Positions 19,317-27,608 of a DNA stretch of 56,626 bases are shown piece after piece. A program made the translations under genes and the position numbers. The DNA lies in contig JAHDHQ010000026.1 in NCBI GenBank assembly GCA_020631235.1, positions 1-56,626 on the forward strand, written 5' to 3'. The stretch is from Saprospiraceae bacterium. Its GTDB lineage: Bacteria; Bacteroidota; Bacteroidia; Chitinophagales; Saprospiraceae. Each line of letters starts with the position of its first letter. The stretch's first letter is position 1. The notes under the pieces are model-generated. The model had not been told where the DNA came from, ran no database searches, and saw only the letters and a program-made list of their open reading frames with translations.

Positions 19317-22300
19317 TAAGGGTTAGCACAATCATCAATGCTAATGTCTACCGTAGATCCTGCTTTAATGTCAATACCTAAATCCAATTCTATACATTGG
19401 CCAGCATTAAAATCGATGTGGGTTTCCGGATGTACGATGATAGAATCTAGGATTAAAATATTCTGGGCTTGAATATTAAATGGATCAGGAGGACAAAAAG
19501 CGTACTTTGATATAGAATCATCCACTGGACACGCATCTCTTAATTGGATGGTATAGTCTTCTACTTCACCGAAATAATCATTGCAAGGGTCGTTATTGCC
19601 GTTTTGACCATAAATATTCCTTACTCTTAAAGTGGTGGCTCCTTCGTTTGCTATCGTCGGAACCGTAAAACTACCTTCAGCCGTATGATTTCCATCAAAG
19701 GAAGACATACTAATTTCTTCATTGCTCTCGAAGATGCCATCTTGATCGTAATCGATCCAAGCAAAGGCTTCATCTTGGTCAAAAGCGAAAGCCAAACTAA
19801 AACTTAAAGTATAGATACTATCTTCGTATAAAGTGGTGGAGATATTCCTGAAATCAGAATATCCTGTTTTACCAGAGTCATTACTTAAATCATGTAAAGA
19901 AACATTATTAATGTAGTCAGAACCTGTTCCATTGCTCCCGGCGGCATCACAACTTACAATATTTGACATGCCATTTTCGCATAAACAATTATCAGAATAT
20001 TGCTCACCTGAAGAGAAAGGATCTCCATCATCACAATCCGTACCGATCAAATTATCATCAAGAAAAGGACATAAATCATAAGTATCACATACGCCATCGC
20101 CATCTTCATCTGGATCAGAAGCTAAACATTCGACTATCATAATTTCCGCTTCGAAAACACCTCGACCATGGGTTCCCACACGCAATAATTGATCATTGTA
20201 TTGGATTTCTACATCAGTGATTCTGGTATGAGGTAAGCTTCCATATTCTAACCAGTCTTGGACCTGATAATCACGATAATACACACCTAGATCAGTACCA
20301 ATAAAATAGGCATCTTCTACATCTTCGTAAATTTCAATAGCGCCTACAGGCACATTAGGTAAACTTCCGGAAATATTAGTCCAAGTATCTCCAGCATCTG
20401 TTGATTCGTATATTTTTTGACCATTGGAATAACCGCCATGTGCGATCACTATTTTATCCATATCATCAGGATCCACTTCTATATCTGTGATAGAACCTGC
20501 TGGACCTGTTTTTGCATCCCAGGAATCATCATTTACATTTCTAACATAAATCGTTGATCCTTGTACAGCATAAATGCGTTCACCATTGGATGGCGCTATA
20601 GCTATTAGGTTTAATTTACTGCCACCAGCTAAATCATCGCTGATAGCTGTCCAGTTATCTCCCTGATCTGTGCTTTCGTACACTTTTGTAAATCCACATA
20701 TGAGTCGATTGCTGTTCGAAGGATCTAATCGATAAGGTGTTTCCCAAGCTCCTTCTCCATCTTCTCCGGGTGGCGAAATATTGGTGTTAAAAGAACCATT
20801 AAATCGGCGCATACCACCATTTTGATATTCCCAAAAAATCATATTTTCATTTGTTGGGTCGATTTCAGTATTCATACCATCACCTGTAGCTGCTAATTCA
20901 GTCCAGCTGCCCGATGCGTCTCGATACATACTTCCATTATCCTGAGAACCACCAGAGACTACCTCGGCATTACTTTGTGATGTGGCAATGTCATAATATT
21001 GGGTTATCTCCAAACCATTACTCAAATCAGTAAATAGATCGGTATTTGTATTATAAGTATAAACACCTCCATCATTACAGAAATAAATAAGCTCATTCTG
21101 GAGTGGATTAACAAATATGTTTCTTTGGTCCACATGTATGAGTGGTAAACCTCCGTTTCCTAACCAGTGGGTGATGGCGTTAAAATTAGAGCCACCATCT
21201 ACACTTTGATAGATTTCAAAATTTCCCACTATTAGCTCTGATGCATTGAGTGCTGAAAAACTCACCACCATGTTTGATTCCGGTAGGTCTTCAGTATTGG
21301 GAAAAGAAGCGCCTTGATCCGTTGATTTATGAAGTACATTTCCATGGGATAAATACACGAGGTCATTATCCAGTTCTGTAACCGCTATACGGATGTAATT
21401 ATTGCCAAGGTCAGTAACAAGATCAAAATTAGCTCCTCCATCTATACTGCGGTAAAAAGCACCATTTCTGGTTCCTAAGTAAATGACATTGTTATCGTTA
21501 GGTTTAAAATGTATTTCGGAACAATCGAGACTATTGATTTGGTTGATGGTATTAAATGCATCTGTTGTTTCGTACAATCCAGCGGCTGTAGTTACATACA
21601 TTCTGTCGGCATCATTTGGGTCAGCCGCCATCCAGTATATCCTAATATTTTCTGAAAACTCGAAAGTTAAGGCTGTTTCTTCCCACGTAAGGCCACCATC
21701 TTGCGATTTATATACACCTATGCTTGATGGTCCATACCACACATGATCGCTGATGGCGATGTAAATATTATCTGGTTGCTCTTGATCGACAATGATAGAG
21801 CTGACGGCTAAATAGGGTAAGTCATCGCCTAGTGCCTCGTATGTATTTCCTCCATCGGTTGTTTTCCACAAACCACCAATGGCCGCCCCTACATAGAATG
21901 TGTTATCATCTGTGGGATGAAAGCCTAAAGAAGTAGTTCTTCCTAAAGAGATTTGTCCGGTAATATACGATGCGTTGGATATATTTGTCCATGGCTCATC
22001 TTTGTATGGATTGTCGATATTTTGCCTATCATTTTCCCCTTTTTTTAATTTTTGATGAGCAGAAATATCTCCTAGTGTGCCATCTGGATTTAAGTGATCT
22101 TTCCAAAAGTTTTTCCAACGACAATACTTGACATATTGTCCATCTCGAAAGGTTCCTTGTGTCAATTCTTTAAATGATTTGCCAGCATGTTTCTCTTTAA
22201 AGTAGGACTCTGCTTCTATGCACATTTGATCAAAATTGCCTTTGCCATTTATTATTTTTTCCAATGCTTTTTGAGCAAAAAGAATGGGTGATACACTTAA

Positions 22301-22339
22301 AAACACCAAAACCAAAGCACTTTTGAGGAAACGAATCAT
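19316..22339 (-). CDS. Large BNR/sortilin-like propeller protein with TSP3, GEVED and coathanger-like C-terminus
   Basis: A secreted protein of 1007 residues with a signal peptide (ending LFAQ at about 23). About residues 110-700 form BNR/Asp-box (VPS10/sortilin-like) propeller repeats, with many S/T-x-D-x-G-x-(T/N)-W/F motifs such as KTTDGGNTYEAL, KSQDGGLTWEET, ESTDQGDNWTAI and ESTDAGDTWTNI. Next come a calcium-binding thrombospondin type 3-like segment (DPDEDGDGVCDTYDLCP), a GEVED domain (AWIDYDQDGIFESNEE ... DYFGEVEDYTI), and a final strand-rich segment (FNAGQCIELDLGIDIKAGST) resembling the 3-coathanger stack motif. It lacks a typical T9SS type A tail, so its export and anchoring route is unclear. 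The downstream small membrane protein is translationally coupled. Confidence 0.82.
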   Translation of the reverse strand: MIRFLKSALVLVFLSVSPILFAQKALEKIINGKGNFDQMCIEAESYFKEKHAGKSFKELTQGTFRDGQYVKYCRWKNFWKDHLNPDGTLGDISAHQKLKKGENDRQNIDNPYKDEPWTNISNASYITGQISLGRTTSLGFHPTDDNTFYVGAAIGGLWKTTDGGNTYEALGDDLPYLAVSSIIVDQEQPDNIYIAISDHVWYGPSSIGVYKSQDGGLTWEETALTFEFSENIRIYWMAADPNDADRMYVTTAAGLYETTDAFNTINQINSLDCSEIHFKPNDNNVIYLGTRNGAFYRSIDGGANFDLVTDLGNNYIRIAVTELDNDLVYLSHGNVLHKSTDQGASFPNTEDLPESNMVVSFSALNASELIVGNFEIYQSVDGGSNFNAITHWLGNGGLPLIHVDQRNIFVNPLQNELIYFCNDGGVYTYNTNTDLFTDLSNGLEITQYYDIATSQSNAEVVSGGSQDNGSMYRDASGSWTELAATGDGMNTEIDPTNENMIFWEYQNGGMRRFNGSFNTNISPPGEDGEGAWETPYRLDPSNSNRLICGFTKVYESTDQGDNWTAISDDLAGGSKLNLIAIAPSNGERIYAVQGSTIYVRNVNDDSWDAKTGPAGSITDIEVDPDDMDKIVIAHGGYSNGQKIYESTDAGDTWTNISGSLPNVPVGAIEIYEDVEDAYFIGTDLGVYYRDYQVQDWLEYGSLPHTRITDVEIQYNDQLLRVGTHGRGVFEAEIMIVECLASDPDEDGDGVCDTYDLCPFLDDNLIGTDCDDGDPFSSGEQYSDNCLCENGMSNIVSCDAAGSNGTGSDYINNVSLHDLSNDSGKTGYSDFRNISTTLYEDSIYTLSFSLAFAFDQDEAFAWIDYDQDGIFESNEEISMSSFDGNHTAEGSFTVPTIANEGATTLRVRNIYGQNGNNDPCNDYFGEVEDYTIQLRDACPVDDSISKYAFCPPDPFNIQAQNILILDSIIVHPETHIDFNAGQCIELDLGIDIKAGSTVDISIDDCANP

Positions 22340-22438
22340 AAAGAATCAATTTTACATGTGGAGCTAAGTTACCAAATGCCAGCTAAGAAGAAGTACTTAA
22401 CTATTATTTTATGGCCTACTTATGGTTTAAACTTGATA

Positions 22439-23116
22439 TTAAAAGTTTAATTGGTCCAGTGTATTTTCCACAATATCTTTCTTTAGGGTTTTTTCCAATG
22501 CAGAGAAATCTTCCCTATTCGCCTTTTTTTCAATTACACCATTATTTAATAAAAATATATGGTCGCAGGTGCTGCTCAAAGTTGAAAAAATGTGTGAAGA
22601 AATAAGGATGGTTTTTTGTTGGCTTTTCAGTTTTTCTAGAATGGCTAGTATTAAGATATTACTTTGGATATCCACACCATTAAATGGTTCGTCAAGAATA
22701 AAAAGGTCATTTTTTTGGAGCAAAATACCCATCAAAGCCAATTTCTTTTTCATTCCAGTGGAATAATTTTCTGCATATTGTTGTAGTGGTAAATCAAATA
22801 TGTTTTGCTCTTCAAAATTTTCGATGTACACTTTTTTAGCCCTACACACTAACTTTAAATATTCCCAACCAGTTATTTTTGACAGAAATATTGGATTAGT
22901 TTCTAATAGGCCCACATGATTTTTGAGCATGGTATAGTTGGATGTAATGCTGCCTTGATAAGATTCGATGTCTGCTAAGCAATTAAATAATGTGGTTTTG
23001 CCAGCTCCATTTTTTCCTACAATGCCATAAATTTTACCTTTCTCGAAGTTGAGATTTATGTTTTTTAATACTTGGGTATTTCCGTAGGATTTGGATAGTT
23101 GTTTAATTATGAGCAT
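22439..23116 (-). CDS. ABC transporter ATP-binding protein
   Basis: A 225-residue ATPase subunit. Seen: Walker A GIVGKNGAGKTTLFN at 32-46, a Q-loop region near LLETNPIFLS, signature ENYSTGMKKKLALMGIL, Walker B DLFILDEPFNGVD, and the switch His in ILISSHIF. It resembles the CcmA/NatA-type exporter ATPases. Its ATG overlaps the stop of the upstream permease gene by one base (TAATG). The substrate is unknown. Confidence 0.92.
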   Translation of the reverse strand: MLIIKQLSKSYGNTQVLKNINLNFEKGKIYGIVGKNGAGKTTLFNCLADIESYQGSITSNYTMLKNHVGLLETNPIFLSKITGWEYLKLVCRAKKVYIENFEEQNIFDLPLQQYAENYSTGMKKKLALMGILLQKNDLFILDEPFNGVDIQSNILILAILEKLKSQQKTILISSHIFSTLSSTCDHIFLLNNGVIEKKANREDFSALEKTLKKDIVENTLDQLNF

Positions 23117-24030
23117 TAAAGTATGGTGTCTAGTTTACGTTTTGATTGTTTATAAAATAGTGGTATGATTATGATTAGCATAGGAGGAAACCATAAACTG
23201 ATGGCATATAATATGCCTTGAGGTAAATTTATAGGATTTGGATAAGCCGAGTATTTTGCAAATATCATGGAAAGTAAAAACAACATTCCAATAAAAAACA
23301 CCACAATGCTTATCAGATAGTTAGCAGGGAAAAATATTAACATAGCTATTAGAACAGGTCCAGCAATCACAGCACCACCTATCAGAGCGTCCACTAACTT
23401 AGCTTTTATAAATGCAGCTGGTTTACAGGAATATATCCATACAAAATAGCTGGGTTCAGGTTTAGCGTAAAACGACATTGAAACAAAAAATAAAGCGGCT
23501 AATGTGACTATACCTAGGTTGTAATTATCTACTTGTATGGCTTTAAAGCTTACAAAATAGAGGAGGATAAATAATAGAAAGACTTGTCTAAATCCCATGA
23601 TAAGTTCAAAGGGCCGTCGTTTAAAAGGAGTGGGAATGTATTTGTTCCATGTTAAATGACTTGAACTGAAGGCCATGATTATAGCACTAAGTATTAAGCC
23701 TCCAGCTATTGTCCAATGTTGTTTATATATTAAAAAAACCACAAACGGCATCATCAAGGCGATATTTTCTATAAGCCGAATAGTCCTTCTATCTTGGGTG
23801 TTAAAAAGCTTTTTAAGTCGCTTATTGTGCGTTTTACTGCTGCATTTAATAAGAAGGCTAAAGGCAAAAAGTGAAAAAATCCACTTAGCCCATTCAGTCT
23901 TAATAAACAATAAGCTTGATATTAAAACAAAGCCAATTATACATATTAAAAACCCCAAGACTGGGTAAATGCCTAAGTCTTTAAACCACCGTTTAAGTCG
24001 AGTAAATTGCAGAAATAAATAGTAGGACAA
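23116..24030 (-). CDS. Putative ABC transporter permease
   Basis: A 304-residue polytopic membrane protein with roughly eight hydrophobic helices (for example VLGFLICIIGFVLISSLLFI, ALMMPFVVFLIYKQ, LFILLYFVSF and FFIGMLFLLSMIFA) and short charged loops. The sequence has no strong family motif, but the one-base TAATG overlap with the downstream ABC ATPase makes it the likely membrane partner. A TAAGTTTG box just upstream (24048-24055) suggests that this is the first gene of the two-gene operon. Confidence 0.75.
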   Translation of the reverse strand: MSYYLFLQFTRLKRWFKDLGIYPVLGFLICIIGFVLISSLLFIKTEWAKWIFSLFAFSLLIKCSSKTHNKRLKKLFNTQDRRTIRLIENIALMMPFVVFLIYKQHWTIAGGLILSAIIMAFSSSHLTWNKYIPTPFKRRPFELIMGFRQVFLLFILLYFVSFKAIQVDNYNLGIVTLAALFFVSMSFYAKPEPSYFVWIYSCKPAAFIKAKLVDALIGGAVIAGPVLIAMLIFFPANYLISIVVFFIGMLFLLSMIFAKYSAYPNPINLPQGILYAISLWFPPMLIIIIPLFYKQSKRKLDTIL

Positions 24031-24047
24031 GCTTTTTAAGTTTAAAG

Positions 24048-24055
24048 CAAACTTA
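24048..24055 (-). promoter_or_regulatory. -7 box (TAnnTTTG) of the ABC transporter operon
   Basis: Read leftward the sequence is TAAGTTTG, an exact match to the Bacteroidota -7 consensus TAnnTTTG, placed about 18 bases upstream of the permease ATG (24030). The transcript would have a leader of roughly 11 bases. Confidence 0.5.
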
Positions 24056-24247
24056 GATTTTTAAAAATGAATGAGCATGGTTTTTCGACTAATAGGGTTT
24101 TTAATGCTCTATAATTTAAACTCCAACTGTGTGAAGAATTCTCAAAGAAGACAAACGCTATCATTTTGGAAGAATCGGTGGGATCAAAATGTATTGATTT
24201 GAAGAATACCGATTACATTAACATGATATAAAACAAAACCTAAAATC

Positions 24248-25222
24248 ATGAAAATTATATTCTTTGTATTCTCTATCTTATTCTCTCCACTTGTATTTGC
24301 TCAAAGTATCGATGCCGATTGGATGTTTGCAGTGGGCGATTCTTCAAACTTTAGTCGCATAGAAATCAATAATACTTTGGATCCAGGCCCAGGAGGAGTA
24401 AATATCACATGGGATTTTTCCATGATTGATGATGGTAACGCCTTAGAGTACAATGTTTATTTTAACAAGGCGGATGCCTATGGCTTAAATTCTTTTACAG
24501 AAGAAGCTAACTTTTCTTCCTTTAACGATATTGGAAATCAAGGGATATATTATTACATTTTTGATGGAGACTATTTATTAACTACAGGTGATAGTTTACT
24601 TATAGGCTCTAAATTTACCTTTATTCCTCCGTTAAAACTTTTTTCTTTTCCATTAAGCATCAATGATACGATTGATAATTTTTGTACGGCTAGTTTGTAT
24701 GATAATGATGGAAACGTTTTTTTGAGTAATGATGTCAGTGTTAATAGAACGCTAGATGGAGCGGGCACAGTCATCACTCCATTTGGCACTTTCGAAAATT
24801 GCATACGGGTAAAGGAGGTCTATATGTCGGAAACTATTTTGATAGAAACTTATGAGTGGTACTACGAAAAATTAAGCAATAAGATAGCCGAGATGTTAGT
24901 GCAGCCTTCACAGAATAAGACTTTTATTTCTTGGCAAACGAATATCAATGATGTTATGATTAACACTAAAGATATTGCTAATGCCGATGTTTACATTAGC
25001 CAATTAGGTGGTAATCGTTTCCTAGTAAACGAATTAGAAGGATCATTTTCTATTTCTGTGTACGACGTGGATGGTAGAACTGTCGAAACGAAAAGAACGG
25101 AAATTAACCATGGTAGTTTGTTTGCGCTAAATCAGGATTATACATCCGGTCAAATATATTTTATGCTCTTAGTTAATGAGCAAACAGGCGCATTTTATAA
25201 TTATAAGTTTGTGGTTCGCTAG
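24248..25222 (+). CDS. Secreted protein with T9SS-like C-terminal domain, unknown function
   Basis: A 324-residue protein with a clear signal peptide (MKIIFFVFSILFSPLVFAQ). The middle region (about 20-235) is beta-rich and of a type frequent in Bacteroidota secretomes; I do not recognise a named domain. The last 80 residues (VYISQLGGNRFLVN ... ISVYDVDGRTVE ... YKFVVR) have the shape of a T9SS type A sorting domain, although the usual NPxxD block is weak. Its stop overlaps that of the convergent gene at 25219: the four bases CTAG provide TAG on both strands. Confidence 0.7.
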   Translation: MKIIFFVFSILFSPLVFAQSIDADWMFAVGDSSNFSRIEINNTLDPGPGGVNITWDFSMIDDGNALEYNVYFNKADAYGLNSFTEEANFSSFNDIGNQGIYYYIFDGDYLLTTGDSLLIGSKFTFIPPLKLFSFPLSINDTIDNFCTASLYDNDGNVFLSNDVSVNRTLDGAGTVITPFGTFENCIRVKEVYMSETILIETYEWYYEKLSNKIAEMLVQPSQNKTFISWQTNINDVMINTKDIANADVYISQLGGNRFLVNELEGSFSISVYDVDGRTVETKRTEINHGSLFALNQDYTSGQIYFMLLVNEQTGAFYNYKFVVR

Positions 25223-25752
25223 TGTTTTTGTGGGATATTACTGTTGTTATTTATCGACCATTTTTCTTCGTAGATAGATTCGTACTCGATAGTCAGTCTC
25301 AACAGGTTACTGAGTAATTTTTGACGGAGGATATTTGCTTTAGCAAAGGTTTTAGTATTGACCGCTTTATCGGAGAGTTTTACTAATTCTATATTTTGTT
25401 TTTCTTGGATTAAGCTGCCAACTTGGATATCGGTATAATTGATAGAAATAGAATCTTTTTTGTCAATGGCATGCTCTAGGTAATCGAGTATGTTATCGAA
25501 TGTTGTGCCTTCAGCATCTTCAATTTCAATAGCTGTGATAAAAGCTGGTCCTATGCCTTGATTACGAATCACAAAATGGTAATCTATAGAGTTTGAATGC
25601 ATATGGACAAAGTTTAAATGTGGATATACAGATTTGTACTGTTGCTTTTTGATTAGCTTGGTTTGGTAAATAAAAACTACAAGGCTAGATAAACTAATGA
25701 TCATGGCGGAGATGCCTATAAGTAGTTCGTTGGTCAGTACTTTTTTAGTCAT
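25219..25752 (-). CDS. Conserved membrane-anchored protein of unknown function
   Basis: A 177-residue protein with a single N-terminal transmembrane helix (about 9-29, ELLIGISAMIISLSSLVVFI) followed by QTKLIKKQQYKSVYPHLNF and a soluble domain with IRNQGIGPAFITAIEI. This arrangement recurs in Bacteroidota proteins of unknown function. The soluble part may be a beta-sandwich on the cytoplasmic or periplasmic face. It converges with the 24248 gene, sharing its last bases. Confidence 0.65.
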   Translation of the reverse strand: MTKKVLTNELLIGISAMIISLSSLVVFIYQTKLIKKQQYKSVYPHLNFVHMHSNSIDYHFVIRNQGIGPAFITAIEIEDAEGTTFDNILDYLEHAIDKKDSISINYTDIQVGSLIQEKQNIELVKLSDKAVNTKTFAKANILRQKLLSNLLRLTIEYESIYEEKWSINNNSNIPQKH

Positions 25753-25819
25753 TTTTTCTTTGTTTAGTTTGCCAATGTTGCACTCATTTTATGTGTATGA
25801 ATCCCATTAGAAAAATAGC

Positions 25820-26191
25820 CTAGGGTATTGAAGTAAATGTGGGCTTATTCTCGACCAATCTACCTGCGCCTTTTTTATTGATTTTTAAAGTTAGGTCTTT
25901 GGAGGTAGTAAAAAGTAGTGCGCTAAAGAAGGAACTTCCTAAGTGTTCTTGCACAATATCGTGCGCCTTTTCTAAGGGTAGGATCTGCACTTTATCATCG
26001 ATTTCCCGTTCTCGATATCGAAAGCTTAATTCCACCTTAAAATCTTGATCATTATATATGGGTCTAATGAAGATGTTTTTAAGCGAACGTTTACCGATGG
26101 TTTTGGCTAAAGTGAGTTTTGCAAATTCACCTTGTCCAATGCTTGTCTCTACTTGATTCCAAAAGAGCATGAATGTTTCTTGATAGGACAT
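25820..26191 (-). CDS. Possible stand-alone N-terminal domain of a SAM-dependent methyltransferase family, perhaps truncated
   Basis: A 123-residue protein. The pattern EFAKLTLAKTIGKRSLKNIF, then LSFRYRERE, then LGSSFFSALLFTTSKDLTL resembles, from memory, the N-terminal region of a larger Bacteroidota SAM-dependent methyltransferase family in which an S/A-x-H-x-x-x-KKR linker and a methyltransferase domain follow. Here the frame stops after NKPTFTSIP, where that linker would start. After the stop, another frame reads FSNGIHTHKM before its own stop, so a frameshift plus deletion is possible, but no methyltransferase core is present before the next gene. It may be a functional small protein or a gene remnant. 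Confidence 0.5.
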   Translation of the reverse strand: MSYQETFMLFWNQVETSIGQGEFAKLTLAKTIGKRSLKNIFIRPIYNDQDFKVELSFRYREREIDDKVQILPLEKAHDIVQEHLGSSFFSALLFTTSKDLTLKINKKGAGRLVENKPTFTSIP

Positions 26192-26441
26192 AGCTAGGTT
26201 TTAATGTATATAATAAAGCTACTATCAATTATTTAAAAAAACTAAAACTTAAAGCTAAGCTAAAAGTAGGGTGGATTGTTGGATGGATGATTAATCATTG
26301 CTTATTCACCTTAAACAAAATATTGTTCTTGATCGTAGGTTCGATGCTTTTAGTTTTTTATGGCTTCAGGTTAAAGCGAAAATCTTATGTCATCGAAGGG
26401 TCACTAAACGTGCTGAAATGTTACTTAGTATTAAAAAATAT

Positions 26442-27272
26442 ATGGCAAAAGTATTTTCAGTTTTATCATGGAACATAAAGCATTTTGGTACCGAACAAAC
26501 TAGGCTAACAAGAATTATCAATGAGATTAACACCAATGATCCTGATGTGATAGGTATTTACGAAGTCAGAGGTGCTGCCGTTTATGAACAAATGACCAGT
26601 ATTATGACAGATTATAACTTCCATATTACGGAAGGGCCTCAATCCCAAGAAATACTTGTAGGTGTTAAAAGAAGCATTCAAAGCTTTTTCACTCAAAAAA
26701 CTGAGTTTAAATCAGGAGTAAAAACCATGCGGCCAGGTTTGTTGGTTTCATTGAAAATTGATGATATCCATTATTCCTTGTTGTTTTTGCATTTAGCTTC
26801 ATTGACTAAACCTAGAGGTATGGGTTTACGAGATGATATGATGGAAAGGAGTTTTAAATTGAAAAGGGCGATTCACAATATGGCGGTTTCTACCCTTAAT
26901 CAGGATGGAAAATTTATTTTTTTGGGTGACTTAAATACTATGGGTTTAGAGTACCCCTATGGGAAAGATATAGATGCGTCATTTGAAATAAAAAGACTCG
27001 ATGGAAGAGCTTCCAGAAATACTATGAAAAGACTTAAAAAAACACACGAACTTACTTATTATCCAGGGTCGACTTCTAGTTATAGTGAAAGTAATTTGGA
27101 TCATGTTGTAGCCACAAAAAACATAAACTTTAAATCATTTAAAGATGTAAACCAAGATGATTGTTCAGTGCTTGTAAAAGGGTGGGTCGATGAAGCTGCT
27201 GCTAGTGACAAAGATACTTGGAGACGAGATTTTTCCGATCATGCGTATTTGTATTTTGAGGTGCATGATTAG
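26442..27272 (+). CDS. Endonuclease/exonuclease/phosphatase family protein
   Basis: A metal-dependent phosphoesterase-fold protein of about 276 residues. Motifs are SVLSWNIKHFG near the start (metal-site Asn), the catalytic Glu in DVIGIYEVRGA, FIFLGDLNTMGLEYP (Asp/Asn pair), SNLDHVVATKN and the terminal SDHAYLYFEV His, which together define the EEP superfamily. I start at the ATG at 26442 (MAKVFSVLSW) because the family's first strand begins there; the open frame extends 48 residues upstream without domain features. It might cleave DNA, RNA or phospholipid head groups; the substrate is not evident. Confidence 0.82.
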   Translation: MAKVFSVLSWNIKHFGTEQTRLTRIINEINTNDPDVIGIYEVRGAAVYEQMTSIMTDYNFHITEGPQSQEILVGVKRSIQSFFTQKTEFKSGVKTMRPGLLVSLKIDDIHYSLLFLHLASLTKPRGMGLRDDMMERSFKLKRAIHNMAVSTLNQDGKFIFLGDLNTMGLEYPYGKDIDASFEIKRLDGRASRNTMKRLKKTHELTYYPGSTSSYSESNLDHVVATKNINFKSFKDVNQDDCSVLVKGWVDEAAASDKDTWRRDFSDHAYLYFEVHD

Positions 27273-27316
27273 ATTAATGGACAATGATTCTTTTTACAGA
27301 AAATCAGAACTATTAA

Positions 27317-27353
27317 CAAAAAAAAGCCCGTAAGCATAACTTACGAGCTTTTT
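27317..27353. terminator. Bidirectional intrinsic terminator between the EEP gene and tRNA-Leu
   Basis: A 9-bp stem (GCCCGTAAG, 27326-27334, with CTTACGAGC, 27340-27348, one G-U pair) closes a 5-base loop. It is flanked by A residues at 27318-27325 and T residues at 27349-27353, so it can stop the leftward tRNA transcript and the rightward nuclease transcript. Confidence 0.85.
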
Positions 27354-27356
27354 CAG

Positions 27357-27440
27357 TGCCTTAGAAAGGAATCGAACCTTCACGCCCATACGGACACATG
27401 GCCCTCAACCATGCCTGTCTACCAGTTCCAGCACTAAGGC
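27357..27440 (-). tRNA. tRNA-Leu (anticodon GAG)
   Basis: Read leftward from 27440, the acceptor arm GCCTTAG pairs with CTAAGGC at the 3' end. The anticodon stem CATGG/CCATG encloses the loop TTGAGGG, with GAG at positions 34-36, decoding CUC/CUU leucine. The long variable arm (TGTCCGTATGGGCGT) is typical of leucine tRNAs, and the T loop is GGTTCGATTCC. The discriminator base is A, and CCA is not encoded. A TACTTTTG -7 box lies about 10 bases upstream and a terminator lies just downstream, making a compact single-gene unit that diverges from the trp operon. Confidence 0.96.
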
Positions 27441-27449
27441 AATACCACA

Positions 27450-27457
27450 CAAAAGTA
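27450..27457 (-). promoter_or_regulatory. -7 box of the tRNA-Leu promoter
   Basis: Read leftward this is TACTTTTG, an exact TAnnTTTG match. Its 3' edge is 10 bases from the tRNA 5' end, so transcription would start almost at the mature end. It is back-to-back with the candidate trp promoter. Confidence 0.6.
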
Positions 27458-27464
27458 TTATCTT

Positions 27465-27497
27465 TTTGCAATAATTTACTAAAGTCTACTACCTTTA
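27465..27497 (+). promoter_or_regulatory. Candidate trp operon promoter (-33 TTTG / -7 TACCTTTA)
   Basis: TTTG at 27465-27468 is followed after 21 bases by TACCTTTA at 27490-27497, which differs from TAnnTTTG only in the last base. The spacing fits the Bacteroidota -33/-7 layout. Transcription would start near 27502-27504, at the ATG of the leader peptide, giving a leaderless or almost leaderless leader ORF. An alternative weaker -7 (TATCTTTT at 27459-27466) would give a leader of about 30 bases. Confidence 0.45.
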
Positions 27498-27503
27498 CTA
27501 AAG

Positions 27504-27563
27504 ATGACAACATTGACACATAAAAACAATTGGTGGCACCACTATTCTTTACATAAAGATTAG
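27504..27563 (+). CDS. trpL: Tryptophan leader peptide (attenuator)
   Basis: An ATG-started 19-codon ORF that encodes MTTLTHKNNWWHHYSLHKD and stops at TAG (27561-27563). Tandem UGG Trp codons sit at 27531-27536; two adjacent Trp codons in a short ORF directly upstream of trpE are the hallmark of ribosome-mediated trp attenuation. The 3' third of the ORF forms the left arm, and most of the right arm, of a hairpin (27540-27565) that competes with an antiterminator pairing. A ribosome stalled on the Trp codons would cover the left arm. It was too short for a routine ORF scan. No Shine-Dalgarno sequence is seen, as usual in this phylum. Function is inferred from position and structure. Confidence 0.85.
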   Translation: MTTLTHKNNWWHHYSLHKD

Positions 27564-27608
27564 TGCAACTATTTGTATAAAACAAACATATATAGCGAGT
27601 AACTAATC
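27540..27608 (+). promoter_or_regulatory. trp attenuator: 1:2 hairpin and competing 2:3 antiterminator
   Basis: Hairpin 1:2 pairs CACTATTCTTT (27540-27550) with AAAGATTAGTG (27555-27565) through ten of eleven positions with one T-T mismatch and a 4-base loop. Segment 2 can instead pair with segment 3: GATTAGT (27558-27564) is perfectly complementary to ACTAATC (27602-27608), extendable by G-T and C-G pairs past one bulge (27565-27566 with 27599-27600). The 2:3 pairing occupies the loop and the upper 5' arm of the terminator, so the two structures exclude each other. Pairing was done by eye; no folding energies were calculated. Confidence 0.75.

Noticed and set aside
26298-26441. Upstream extension of the endonuclease/exonuclease/phosphatase gene
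   Set aside because: The 48 extra residues have no domain character; the family's first strand begins right after the ATG at 26442.
27361-27585. 74-codon leftward open frame across the tRNA-Leu gene
   Set aside because: It lies over a well-formed tRNA and its own promoter region, with no family features; a chance frame.
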